This document shows, piece by piece, positions 6,671 through 15,685 of a DNA stretch of 64,000 bases. The translations under genes were made by a program, and so were the position numbers. Numbering within the stretch: position 1 is the first letter of the stretch; each line of letters begins with the position of its first letter. Below the pieces are notes generated by a model. The model made no database searches. It saw only the letters and a program-made list of their open reading frames with translations, and had not been told where the DNA came from. Source of the DNA: Kerstersia similis (GTDB lineage Bacteria > Pseudomonadota > Gammaproteobacteria > Burkholderiales > Burkholderiaceae_B); NCBI RefSeq assembly GCF_965139615.1, contig NZ_CBCSIQ010000018.1:1-64000 (forward strand). The letters are read 5' to 3'.

Positions 6671-9403
6671 TTACTGGGCCCTCACGCAAGCCTGATACGT
6701 TTGCCCCTTGCGGTCCACCGCTTCCTGCATCCCCACCACGTTGTTACCGGGGTTGTATTCGAAGGTCCAATCGGGGCGTTCCTTCAGACCAAACTTCCAG
6801 ACCAGGCCGTTCTTGTTGACGAAGGTGTTCTGATCCCCGGTGCTCAGCCCGCAGCCTTGCAGATTGTTGATCGGCCAGATCAGCTGGAACTCTACCGATT
6901 GTCCGCGCCGGATCACCGTGCCATTGTCCAGACCCACAAAGCGGGGACGCTCGATATTGTCCTTGTCATAGGCCTCGAGATTCACAATGGTGTAGTCCTG
7001 GTCATAAGCCGTCAGGCGGAAGGTCTTGATCACCGCATCGTCATTGAACCCGCGCGCGGCAGTCAAGCCTGTCGTGACCGGAAGGCTTGCCTGCTTGGGC
7101 GTCTGCGCATACGTGGCCTGGTACGGGAACAGCTCCTGCTTGAACTCCTTCTCCGCATCAGGCTGCGCCACCGCCTGCTGCAGTTCATTGCTCCAGCGAT
7201 GGGCAATCAGCCTGTCCTCCAGCAACAGCGTGGGATACTGCTCGCGCGTTGCGGCATTCATGTTGAGGGTGAACGGCCCGGTCGCTTCCACGCCGTCGCT
7301 GACCATCAGCTCGACGCTGTAGTTGCCCGTCACCGTCGGCGCCAGCGTCAGGTCCGGGCAGGTCCACTGCCCCAGATTGGCCTGTGCATGGCGCCATGTC
7401 GGGTAGTCGCCATTGGCAGCCGTCCAGGATCCGCCGACCGAGCACAATTTTTCACCCAGCTCCCACTTGGCACCGTTCGGCTGGTTCTTCATGGTCCACA
7501 GATAGGTCAGCGTATCCCCATCCGGATCCACCGCATTGGCACCCAGCGCAAAACCATGCCACAGCGTCAGTTTGTGCTGTTGCTCCGTCCCGTTGGCATA
7601 TACCCGGAACAGTTTGTCCTTGATCAACGGGCCGATCAGCAAGGGCTGCTCCGCGTCATAGACGGTGGAACCGACATTGGTGTACTGCAGATCCCCCAGC
7701 GACGGCCGCACCTGCGGCGCATGATTGCGAGCCTTGGCGAAAATGGTCAAGGGCCAAGGCGCACTACGCGAGATCGGCTGCCCGTTCGTGGGCTTATCAA
7801 TCACCACCAGCGTCGCCGTATAGGGGCCGGCCTTATCTACCGTGAACTGCGCACGGTCGCCATCCTTGCCCACCGGCACCAATGTGGCCTGGCTGCCATC
7901 AGGCGCATCCACCAGCGTCCATTCGTATGTCAGCTGGTTGCGGTCAGCATCGGTGCTTTGCGAACCATCCAGGGTCACCAGCATGCCAACAGCCGCATTG
8001 GTGTTGCCGCGAGATTCATAGATCACAGCGGACGGACGGCGGTTGGCGCCATTGGTGGCCGTGAACTTCTGCACCAGACGCTCGGACTCGGCACCCTCGG
8101 CATCCACGACGGTCAGGGCAATTTCATAGTCCCCCTTCGCATCGAACAGCACGGAAGGCATGCTGCCGCCACTGGCCAATGCCTTCTTGATCGCGGCCTG
8201 GTCAGAAGCTGGCGGCGCGCTCAGCAGTTCCCACTTATGAGTCAGGGTATAGGGATCGAATGAGTCCACGTCATACGACAGGTTGCCCTGCAGCATGAGC
8301 GTCGTACCAGTTTCCACCATGCCGCCCGGCGCACTGTCCAACCCGAGGCGGGCGATAGGCCGCATGTTCGGCTGACCGGGCACGGGCATGATATTGACGA
8401 ATGCCTGTACCGGCAGATCCCCGCTGCGAGCGACCCCGTTGAACACGGACAGCTCTATGCGATGCCGGCCAGCGGCACGCGGAACAAAACGCATGACCTG
8501 CTTCTTGGCGTCATAAACCACGGCGTCGTGCTCACTGCCAGGCAAGCCAGACTTCCCCGGGATGACTTTCCAGCGATACTCCAGGTGATCGCCGCCACCC
8601 AGCTGGCTGGCGCCCCCGTCGATCGTAATTTCCTGTCCCACCAGCAAAGTCTGGTCAGCAGGTGGTAGCGTAATGGTCGCGACCGGACGCGCGAACGGTT
8701 CGCTGACATTTACCGTCACGCGTGCCGGCGCGCTGGTGCGGTCCTCATAGAAAACCGTCAAGTCGAACTCGTATTTACCCGGTTTGTCCGCCTTGAAACG
8801 CGCCACTGCACGCTTGGCCTCATCCGGATCCATGCTCCGCAATGCGCTTTCCGGGGGCACGCCAATCAGGCGCCAGGCATACGCCAATTTCTTGACATCG
8901 CCATTGAAAGGCGGAACGCTGGCGCTGCCATCGAGCTGCACCGCCCCCACCAAGGCCTCGATGCCTGTCGGCACAACGGCAACCGGGTCTTCATTGACTA
9001 CCAGAAGCGCGGTAGATGCCGTTGCCGACGATGCGCCATTGCTGACCATCAGTGCGACCTGATACTCACCCGGCACGTCTGGCAACAGGCGGGCGACGGA
9101 ATCGCCCGCATTTTCCAGCGTCACCTGGCTATTGATGGGCTTGCGATTCAAGACCCACTGATAGCCGATGATGCCCCCTTTGCTGGACTTGCCATCCAGC
9201 ACGACCGTCTGGCCCAGTTGCACCGTCCCGCCGGACTGTACCAGCTGGTCACCGACCAATATCTGGATGGCGGGTTTGGGCTGGTTCACGCCCGCAGGGT
9301 TCTCGCTGTCCCCATCATAGCCACTGTCAGTACCACCGCCGCATGCGGACAGCACGAGCGCGGCGCCAAAAGCCAGCAGCAGCTTTTTTGCTCCGGATGT
9401 CAT
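6671..9403 (-). CDS. Large PKD-domain lipoprotein linked to a TonB-dependent receptor
   Basis: The product is 910 residues. The signal peptide ends in the lipobox LSAC with the acylated Cys at 21, followed by GGGTDSGYDGD, so it is probably outer-membrane anchored. About six PKD/Ig-like repeats follow at roughly 45-137, 138-235, 236-340, 348-450, 457-555 and 566-715. Typical motifs are VVLDGKSS...YQWVL, VQLDGSASV...AYAWRL, VTLDGSQSTDAD...YEWTLVD and VDPDGDTLTYLW. The last ~190 residues form a separate domain I do not recognise, with cysteines at 851 and 906; Cys 654 and 682 lie in the last repeat. The ATG at 9403 is preceded by AAGGAAAA. It sits about 100 bp downstream of the TonB receptor on the same strand, so a role in binding or presenting the receptor's ligand is inferred. 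PKD domains usually mediate protein or carbohydrate contacts. Confidence 0.8.
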   Translation of the reverse strand: MTSGAKKLLLAFGAALVLSACGGGTDSGYDGDSENPAGVNQPKPAIQILVGDQLVQSGGTVQLGQTVVLDGKSSKGGIIGYQWVLNRKPINSQVTLENAGDSVARLLPDVPGEYQVALMVSNGASSATASTALLVVNEDPVAVVPTGIEALVGAVQLDGSASVPPFNGDVKKLAYAWRLIGVPPESALRSMDPDEAKRAVARFKADKPGKYEFDLTVFYEDRTSAPARVTVNVSEPFARPVATITLPPADQTLLVGQEITIDGGASQLGGGDHLEYRWKVIPGKSGLPGSEHDAVVYDAKKQVMRFVPRAAGRHRIELSVFNGVARSGDLPVQAFVNIMPVPGQPNMRPIARLGLDSAPGGMVETGTTLMLQGNLSYDVDSFDPYTLTHKWELLSAPPASDQAAIKKALASGGSMPSVLFDAKGDYEIALTVVDAEGAESERLVQKFTATNGANRRPSAVIYESRGNTNAAVGMLVTLDGSQSTDADRNQLTYEWTLVDAPDGSQATLVPVGKDGDRAQFTVDKAGPYTATLVVIDKPTNGQPISRSAPWPLTIFAKARNHAPQVRPSLGDLQYTNVGSTVYDAEQPLLIGPLIKDKLFRVYANGTEQQHKLTLWHGFALGANAVDPDGDTLTYLWTMKNQPNGAKWELGEKLCSVGGSWTAANGDYPTWRHAQANLGQWTCPDLTLAPTVTGNYSVELMVSDGVEATGPFTLNMNAATREQYPTLLLEDRLIAHRWSNELQQAVAQPDAEKEFKQELFPYQATYAQTPKQASLPVTTGLTAARGFNDDAVIKTFRLTAYDQDYTIVNLEAYDKDNIERPRFVGLDNGTVIRRGQSVEFQLIWPINNLQGCGLSTGDQNTFVNKNGLVWKFGLKERPDWTFEYNPGNNVVGMQEAVDRKGQTYQACVRAQ

Positions 9404-9501
9404 AGGTATTTTCCTTTTCGTGAATGGTGCGCGCAAAAATCACGGACGAAGCCGGCTTCATCTGTGTACTCACGCGACGTAAATGTCTGGCCTCGGGCCG
9501 C

Positions 9502-12276
9502 TCAGAACTGCACCGTGGCGCTCAGCCTCGCCGTCCGCCCCGGTGCGGGCACCAGGCCCAGGCTCAAGGCGTCCAGGTAGTAGCGGTCGGTAATGTTGTC
9601 GATGTTGAAATCGACGCTGAAGTTATCGTTGAAGCGATAGGACGCAAACAGATCGAAGATCTTGTAGGCATGCCAATCGACCGGCCGCGCAAAAATCGTG
9701 TCCACACCCTGGCTGTCAAACCGCGGCATAGGGTTGCGCTTGCCCATGAAGGTTCCGCGCATGCCTACCGTCAGGCGCTGATCAAACAGGCGGGTGCCGA
9801 CCAGCAGGCTGGCGTGCCAGTTGGGCGGAATCATGTTGTTGATATAGCTGTTGGCCAGGCCGTAGTCGGTGCACTCCTCGCTGCGGTAGCTCCCTTCATG
9901 GCAGACTTCGATCTTGTTGTAGCGGGTGCCGCTGAACTCCACCCACATCGGCCCGATGTCATATGAACCGCCCAGTTCCACGCCATTGACATTCACACTG
10001 TCGATGTTGCGCAACCGAAACAGTGGCGAACCGCTGTTTTCGTTCGTATTGGGGATGGTCCGGGTCAGGTAGTTGCGCGTATGGTTGCGGAAATAAGCCA
10101 GTTTCAGCCTCAGGCTGTCGCTGTCGGTCAGCAGGCCATCCAACATGTAGTTGATGCCCACTTCACGGCTGACCGCCCGCTCCGGCTTGAGGTTGGCGTC
10201 CGGCGTGGCGCTGACGGAAAAGCCGGAGGTGGTCTCGAACAGGCTGGGCATGCGCAAGGCCTCGGCATAACGCGCATAGAACTGCAGCCCGTAAACCGGC
10301 TCCCAGGTCAGCCCGATCATCGGGGCCGAGCCGCTGCCACGGGAATCCAGGAAAACATCGTCGCACTCGCCGGCACCTGCGCTATCCACGCAATAAGCGC
10401 TGGAATTCGTCAGTAGCACAGGCTTGTTGTCGTTGGAGCGAAAACGCGTATAACGCAGCCCGGCATCCAGCGTCACGCTTTCCACCGGCTTGTACTTCAG
10501 CGCTGCGAATGCGCTGTACTCGGTACGCTCGCCCAGCCGGCCTTGTGGCAAAGCGGAACTCCCCTCATCCGGACGGGATGTCACATGCTCTTTCTGCAAG
10601 GCGCCACCGTAACGGATTTCCGTTGCGCCCAGCCACTCAAAGCGCATGGTGTTGCTGGCATCCAGCCCCCAGCGGCGGTAGCGTTCGGTTTCCGAGCCCA
10701 GGTACTTCAGGTCATCGGAGTAGTTGTTGTTCATGCTGCGCGTACGCGTCAGCCAGAGATTGGCTTGCAGGTCGATCAGGTCTGTCGCCGCAGGATTCCA
10801 ACGGTATTGGCTCGTCCAGGTATTGGCCGTCACCTCGCTGTTGGCCGTCTGGCGCACAACGCTGTACCAGATCAGCTGCGACGGCATCAGTTCGCCGTAG
10901 GTACTGCGGTAGCGCAACCAGCTCAGCTTCAGTTCCTGGTCTTCGGACAGATTGATCTTGCCTTTGAGCAGCGTGGAATCGCTCTTGTAATTGCTGTTGA
11001 CGACACGCTCGCCGCCCCGAAAGCGCGACGCCCCGGTACGTTCGGTAATGATGTCCGTCCAGAACCCGCCGTCATAGCTGTCTATGACTTCCATCTTGGC
11101 CTTGGGGCCATGGTTCCCGGCGTAATAATTGCCCTGCTCCCGATGCGCAATGGCACCGACCAGCTCCAACTTGTCGAAACGGCCCGCCAGCGCCAGGCTG
11201 CCTGCCCAGCTTTTGGGCGTGAAGGTGCCAGGGCGATCCAGCGTTTCCTCCGGGCCCAGGGCATTGGCAAAGTCATGCTCCCCCGAGCACAGCAACTCCG
11301 ATACGCAATTGATGCGATATTTGCCGCTGTCCGCCAATCCGGCGCGCTGCCCCGGATCCGACGGCGAGCCGCTGTTGTTGCCAATCGCCGTGCCACGCAT
11401 GCGCATCCCGAACGATTCACCATTACGCAGAATGTCGTCGGCCTCCAGGGTACGCATGCTGACCAGGCCGCCGATGGCGCCAGTGCCACCTGCATCCATG
11501 TTCGGCCCTTTGTCGATACGCACGCCACCGATCAGGTCGGGATCCACGTAGGTCCGGGAAGATACCCCCGCGTACCCCCGGTACACCGTCGTTTCCTGCC
11601 GCGAACCGTCGATCAGCACCGGTACCCGGCCCTGGCCCTGCATGCCGCGGATATTGACATCCAGGCCGCCTGAGTTGCGGTTCTCGCCCACCAGCACGCC
11701 CGGCACACCCTGGAATATGTCCCCCACCGAGGTGCCTCGAAAACGCTCAAGATCGTCACGCGTCAGCACACTCACCGAATGCGAGGTTCGGTACACCTCG
11801 TCCTTGGGATCTTCCGGGGTTCCCACCACTTCCACCGCATCCAGGTTCGCCACGCCAGCGGCTGACTGCGGCGGCAACGCGCGCAGCACATAGGTGCCGT
11901 CCACCTGGCGCCGTGCTTCCAGATTGCTGCCCAGCAACAGGCGGCGGAATGCCTCGCTGGTGGAATAGCTTCCTTGCAGGCCGGGACTGCTCAACCCTTC
12001 CGTGAGCGCCGGCACGAAGGTGATGGCCTCGCCCGAAATGCTCGCTGCCTGGCGCAGCACCTGCGCCAACGGCCCGGGAGCAATATTGAACTCATACACA
12101 CCCGCTGCCGCTACGCGGCCATTCTGCGCCTGCACCGGCTCCGGGCTCAGTTGCAACGCCAGCCCGGCGGTCAGCACCAAGGCGCCCCAACTTGCATCAC
12201 GCAAACCGCGCCTGCCGGCTCTCTCCGGGCTGGCGACCCGACATCCCTGACGGCCAGCGCTGCGCTTTCCTTCCAT
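9502..12276 (-). CDS. TonB-dependent outer-membrane receptor with STN signalling domain (HasR/hemoglobin-receptor-like)
   Basis: The product is 924 residues. A long N-region precedes a signal peptide ending near PVQAQNG. An STN (secretin/TonB short N-terminal) domain follows at about 55-115 (FNIAPGPLAQVLRQAASISG), which in FecA-type receptors contacts FecR in the periplasm. A TonB box-like DAVEVVGT, the plug (VFGVPGVL-like IFQGVPGVLVGENRNS and VNIRGMQGQGRV) and a 22-strand-type barrel come next. The C-terminus ends LSATVQF, with the terminal Phe of outer-membrane proteins. The NITDRYYLDALSLGLVPAPGR segment (two parts: NITDRYYLDA, LSLGLVPAPGR) is like hemoglobin/HasR-family receptors. In the region equivalent to the FRAP-NPNL heme motif (LRMPSLFE...ANLKPE) I see no histidine. 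The ATG at 12276 has AGAGGA upstream. Confidence 0.88.
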   Translation of the reverse strand: MEGKRSAGRQGCRVASPERAGRRGLRDASWGALVLTAGLALQLSPEPVQAQNGRVAAAGVYEFNIAPGPLAQVLRQAASISGEAITFVPALTEGLSSPGLQGSYSTSEAFRRLLLGSNLEARRQVDGTYVLRALPPQSAAGVANLDAVEVVGTPEDPKDEVYRTSHSVSVLTRDDLERFRGTSVGDIFQGVPGVLVGENRNSGGLDVNIRGMQGQGRVPVLIDGSRQETTVYRGYAGVSSRTYVDPDLIGGVRIDKGPNMDAGGTGAIGGLVSMRTLEADDILRNGESFGMRMRGTAIGNNSGSPSDPGQRAGLADSGKYRINCVSELLCSGEHDFANALGPEETLDRPGTFTPKSWAGSLALAGRFDKLELVGAIAHREQGNYYAGNHGPKAKMEVIDSYDGGFWTDIITERTGASRFRGGERVVNSNYKSDSTLLKGKINLSEDQELKLSWLRYRSTYGELMPSQLIWYSVVRQTANSEVTANTWTSQYRWNPAATDLIDLQANLWLTRTRSMNNNYSDDLKYLGSETERYRRWGLDASNTMRFEWLGATEIRYGGALQKEHVTSRPDEGSSALPQGRLGERTEYSAFAALKYKPVESVTLDAGLRYTRFRSNDNKPVLLTNSSAYCVDSAGAGECDDVFLDSRGSGSAPMIGLTWEPVYGLQFYARYAEALRMPSLFETTSGFSVSATPDANLKPERAVSREVGINYMLDGLLTDSDSLRLKLAYFRNHTRNYLTRTIPNTNENSGSPLFRLRNIDSVNVNGVELGGSYDIGPMWVEFSGTRYNKIEVCHEGSYRSEECTDYGLANSYINNMIPPNWHASLLVGTRLFDQRLTVGMRGTFMGKRNPMPRFDSQGVDTIFARPVDWHAYKIFDLFASYRFNDNFSVDFNIDNITDRYYLDALSLGLVPAPGRTARLSATVQF

Positions 12277-12501
12277 TCCGTGTTCCTCTACAACCCGATT
12301 CACATGCGCCACGCAATGCGACGCCATCTATGGTGTAGGTGGATTGAGAACGAGAAATGGTCAGATTATCTGCCCGGATATTTGCAACAAAACGTATCAA
12401 GGCAATGGAAAGACATCGCGGCCCCTCACCCTCATCTCCGCACCGCGGCCACTGGCCACCCGTGCGGATGACAGCAGACAGCGGCTATCAGACGATGGGA
12501 C

Positions 12502-13479
12502 TCAAGCAGGCACCAGCTTGAGCCAGTAGCGGCTGTGGCGCTGCACCCGTACCGGCAAGGCCTGGGTGATTGCGGTCAGCACCCGGTCCGTATCCATATA
12601 GGGGAAGAGCCCGGTCAGGCGCAGGTCTGCGACGGCAGGGTCGCACAGCAGCCAGCCACGATGGTAACGACTCAGCTCCGCCAAGAAATCGGCCAGGCGG
12701 ACATCATCGGCCACGAGTTCGCCGCGCGCCCAGGCGCCGTCCTCATCTTTCAGCGGACGGGCTTGCGGCCCGGTTCCAGGCTGGATCACGGCGCGTTGCC
12801 CGGCCTCCAGCACATAGGAACGCAACCAGCCATCGGCCATCAGCACCACGCGATGCTCCAGGACGCTCACAATCGTGTCGGCCTCGCGCTGCCTGACAAT
12901 AAACCGCGTGCCCAGCGGCGCGACCCAGCCCTGCGCCGTTTCCACCCGCATCGGGCGATCCAGCGCATCCTTGCCGGTTTCGATCAGCACTTCACCCTGG
13001 CGCAGCCGGATCAGGCGCAGGCCTGCCGTGAAATCGACATCCACCGCGCTATCGGTGTTGAGCAGCAACCGTGTGCCATCCGTGAGCGTCAGCATGCGCT
13101 GCTCGCCGACCCCGGTGCTGTAATCCGCCACCAGGCTTTGCCAGCCATGCACCTGCATCAGTGCGCCAAGGCTGACGCCACCGACCGCCACGGCGGCCAC
13201 ACGCTTGAATGCACGCCGGCGCCCGGCATCGTGCACGCCGGACAAGCCCTGCCGCGCCGCCGCAGGATTCAGCGTGCGCAAGCCCACGCCCAGGCTTTCG
13301 AAACGGGCCCAGGCCTCGCGATGGGCGGGATCGGATTCCATCCATTGCCGCCAGCGCCGCCGGGTATCGGCGGAAACGTCATCGGCCATCAGTTCCGTCA
13401 TCCAGTAGGCGGCAGCGCGAGCAATTTCCTCGCGCCCGCCATCGCCACCGGCCAGCCAGGAAGACACCATGCCGCTCAT
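12502..13479 (-). CDS. FecR-family anti-sigma factor / sigma regulator
   Basis: The product is 325 residues. A cytoplasmic DUF4880 domain (AAAYWMTELMADDVSADTRR, WRQWMESDPAHREAWARFE) comes first. One membrane segment lies near 100-118 (RVAAVAVGGVSLGALMQV). The periplasmic FecR domain follows (RMLTLTDGTRLLLNTDSAVD, QGWVAPLGTRFIVRQ), and the C-terminal part resembles an STN fold. It starts at 13479, where ATGA overlaps the sigma-factor stop codon, indicating translational coupling. FecR proteins relay occupancy of the outer-membrane receptor to the cytoplasmic sigma factor. Confidence 0.9.
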   Translation of the reverse strand: MSGMVSSWLAGGDGGREEIARAAAYWMTELMADDVSADTRRRWRQWMESDPAHREAWARFESLGVGLRTLNPAAARQGLSGVHDAGRRRAFKRVAAVAVGGVSLGALMQVHGWQSLVADYSTGVGEQRMLTLTDGTRLLLNTDSAVDVDFTAGLRLIRLRQGEVLIETGKDALDRPMRVETAQGWVAPLGTRFIVRQREADTIVSVLEHRVVLMADGWLRSYVLEAGQRAVIQPGTGPQARPLKDEDGAWARGELVADDVRLADFLAELSRYHRGWLLCDPAVADLRLTGLFPYMDTDRVLTAITQALPVRVQRHSRYWLKLVPA

Positions 13480-13985
13480 CCCAGCAACACCAGGAAAGCC
13501 TGCTGATTGGCGCGCATCAGGTATTGCTTGACCGAACTGGTCGAAACACCCAGCGCCTGCGCCACCTCCTGGTAGGAAGCGCCCTGCAGGTGCACCAGCA
13601 TGAAGGCTTCGCGGACTTTGGCAGGCAAGCCATCCAGCATCTTGTCCAGGCGCAGCAGGGTTTCCAAAGCCAGCGCCCGGGTTTCGGGCGACATTTCCAT
13701 CTCTTCGGGCAAGGCTGCCAGTGCGGCCAGGTAGGCCTCTTCCAATTGCCGGCGCCGGTGCCTGTTGGCCACGAGGCAACGCGCAATCGTCGTGAGATAG
13801 GGACGAGGCTCGATGATTTCTGCTGCCTTGCCGGAGCAGATCACGCTGAGAAACGTATCCTGCACCAGATCCGCGGCATCGGCATCATTGCCCAGACGAC
13901 GGCGCAGCCAGCCATGCAACCACCCTTGGTGGTCTTGGTAAAGCGCGTCAACAGGATCAGCTGGCGTAAAGGCTTTGACTGGCAC
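13476..13985 (-). CDS. ECF RNA polymerase sigma factor, FecI-like
   Basis: With the GTG start at 13985 the product is 169 residues, normal for FecI-type factors. Region 2 is seen as LYQDHQGWLHGWLRRRLGN, DAADLVQDTFLSV and PRPYLTTIARCLVANRHRRR. Region 4 is LDGLPAKVREAFMLVHLQG and SYQEVAQALGVSTSSVKQYL. The GTG has GGAG 7 nt upstream. A TTG at 14042 extends the frame by 19 residues but has no ribosome binding site, so I prefer 13985. A Fur-like box lies about 80 bp upstream, so it is probably made under iron limitation. Its stop codon overlaps the fecR start. Confidence 0.9.
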   Translation of the reverse strand: MPVKAFTPADPVDALYQDHQGWLHGWLRRRLGNDADAADLVQDTFLSVICSGKAAEIIEPRPYLTTIARCLVANRHRRRQLEEAYLAALAALPEEMEMSPETRALALETLLRLDKMLDGLPAKVREAFMLVHLQGASYQEVAQALGVSTSSVKQYLMRANQQAFLVLLG

Positions 13986-14064
13986 AGGCGGACTCCGGCG
14001 ACCTGACCCCGGCACAGCAGCAGGGATCGGCCATTCGGTCAAAGAGATGTGGAAGCAAGAATTG

Positions 14065-14083
14065 TATGAGAATTATTCTTATT
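14065..14083 (-). promoter_or_regulatory. Candidate Fur box upstream of the ECF sigma gene
   Basis: The 19-mer TATGAGAATTATTCTTATT has the GAGAAT-N-ATTCTTA dyad of Fur boxes and matches the GATAATGATAATCATTATC consensus at about 11 of 19 positions. It lies 80-100 bp upstream of the preferred sigma-factor start, in a short AT-rich island inside GC-rich DNA. This is the position expected for Fur repression of a fecI-type gene. Confidence 0.65.
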
Positions 14084-14232
14084 ACTCAAAGAATTTAACA
14101 TGCTGGAAAAAACTGCGGCGTGCATACCACGGTACTCAAGCGGGATCTGTATTGTGGCGCCTGTCTCCGGTCGGGCGCGCCCCGGCCTGAATGCCTTCAC
14201 GGCAAGGACCGAAGGGTCTATGATTTGCCATC

Positions 14233-15375
14233 ATGTCCGGTTTAATGCATCGCCTGCTGCTGGCGCTCAAGCCCGCCCCCTTCCAGATCAACAATCGTGA
14301 GCGTCTGCGTGCCCTCATCGGCGCCGGCCTGGCGATTCTGATCACCTCCCAGTTCAGCCAATGGATGATTGGCGACGACCTGCACACCTACTGGATGGTC
14401 GGTTCGCTGGGGGCCACCTCGCTTCTGGTTTTTCTCCTGCCCGGCAGCCCGCTAGCCCAGCCCTACGCTGCCGTCCTGGGCAATACCGCCGGCGCCTGCG
14501 TCGGCGTCCTGTGCGCCCATGCCGGCCTGCCCCCGGTGCCAAGCACCGCACTGGCGGTTGCCGGCGCCATGACCGCCATGTTTATCCTGCGTTGCGTCCA
14601 CCCGCCAGGCGTCGCGGTCGCGCTTTTTGCCTCGCTGACGCACATTACCGATATTTCGTTTGCACTGGTGCCCATCTTCACGGATACCTTGCTGCTGGTC
14701 ATCCTGGGCGCCATCTATAACAACCTGACCGGCAAGGCCTATCCCTACATGGAGCCGCCCAAGACGGTCTCTCCTGCCAGGCCGGCCACCAACCGCTTTA
14801 CCGATGAAGACCTGGATCGCGCGCTGGCACGCTACAACCAGGCCCTCAACATCAGCCGCAGCGAGCTGGCGCAGGTGCTGGAATATACCGAAAGCGCCAC
14901 CTATGAGCGCATTCTGGGCGCAACGCTGTGCCGCGACATCATGAGCCGCGACCCCATCGCTGTCTCACCGGAAACACGCCAGCCGCAGGCCTGGGAAATC
15001 ATCCGCAGCAACAAACTCAAGGCGCTGCCCATCGTCGATGATCAGCACCACCTGATCGGCATCGCCACGGCCTCGGACTTTGCCGATTCCACGCTGACCG
15101 CCACGACGCCTGTGCCCGCGCCGCGCGGCTTGCGCGCCCTGCTGGGACGGCGCAAGCCCAAAACGGAAGGCGTGCCCACGGTAGCCGACATCATGACGGC
15201 CCCCGTCACCCATGCCAGCGAAGATGCCCCGATCAGCAGCCTGATCCCGCTCTTCGCCCAGCAGCGCCTGCGGCATATCCCCATCCTGGACGCCAACGGC
15301 CAGCTGACGGGCATCGTCACACAATCCGACCTGCTGCAAGCGCTGTACCAGGCAGTGCAGCCGGCAGAAAGCTGA
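14233..15375 (+). CDS. HPP-family membrane protein fused to tandem CBS domains
   Basis: The 380-residue product starts with an HPP transmembrane domain (about 1-175, four hydrophobic segments). It contains the family's HPP signature in LRCVHPPGVAVALFA. A linker of about 60 residues with an amphipathic helix follows. Two CBS modules come next: about 232-290 (CRDIMSRDPIAVSPE, IVDDQHHLIGIATASD) and 322-378 (VADIMTAPVTHASED, ILDANGQLTGIVTQSDLL). HPP proteins include nitrite transporters in plants and cyanobacteria; CBS pairs usually sense adenosine nucleotides. Transport substrate unknown. The ATG at 14233 has no strong ribosome binding site. It is divergent from the sigma factor gene. Confidence 0.85.
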   Translation: MSGLMHRLLLALKPAPFQINNRERLRALIGAGLAILITSQFSQWMIGDDLHTYWMVGSLGATSLLVFLLPGSPLAQPYAAVLGNTAGACVGVLCAHAGLPPVPSTALAVAGAMTAMFILRCVHPPGVAVALFASLTHITDISFALVPIFTDTLLLVILGAIYNNLTGKAYPYMEPPKTVSPARPATNRFTDEDLDRALARYNQALNISRSELAQVLEYTESATYERILGATLCRDIMSRDPIAVSPETRQPQAWEIIRSNKLKALPIVDDQHHLIGIATASDFADSTLTATTPVPAPRGLRALLGRRKPKTEGVPTVADIMTAPVTHASEDAPISSLIPLFAQQRLRHIPILDANGQLTGIVTQSDLLQALYQAVQPAES

Positions 15376-15685
15376 GCCTTGCCCGAGCGCGCGCCCAGGC
15401 ACGTGCCAGCGCCACCACTAGGCAATGCGCAATTCGGCAGTGAGCAGCGCCTGAACCGCATGCACCTTGGGCAGCAATTGCCGCCCTATGGGCCACAATA
15501 GATTGAGCGGCCGCCCTGCTGATAACGGCCTGGGTCGCCCGCATGCGCGTACGATAATCCACGAGCGACGCCAGCCGACCCCTGGAAGGCAAAGAAAAAA
15601 CCGCTACCCCCGCAAGCGGGTAACGGTTTGCTTTTGGTTGGTTTTTGGCTGGCTTTTGCCCGCGGCATGTGCCGCAGGCAGGCGC
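15376..15685. other. Intergenic region with the HIT terminator
   Basis: This 310-bp gap separates two convergent genes. Apart from the hairpin at 15594-15632 I see no gene or conserved motif. Confidence 0.5.
15594..15632 (-). terminator. Intrinsic terminator of the map-HIT transcript
   Basis: On the minus strand an AACCGTTACCCGC arm pairs (with one mismatch) with GGGGGTAGCGGTT around a TTGC loop. A run of six T residues follows. It lies about 55 bp past the HIT stop codon. Confidence 0.75.
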
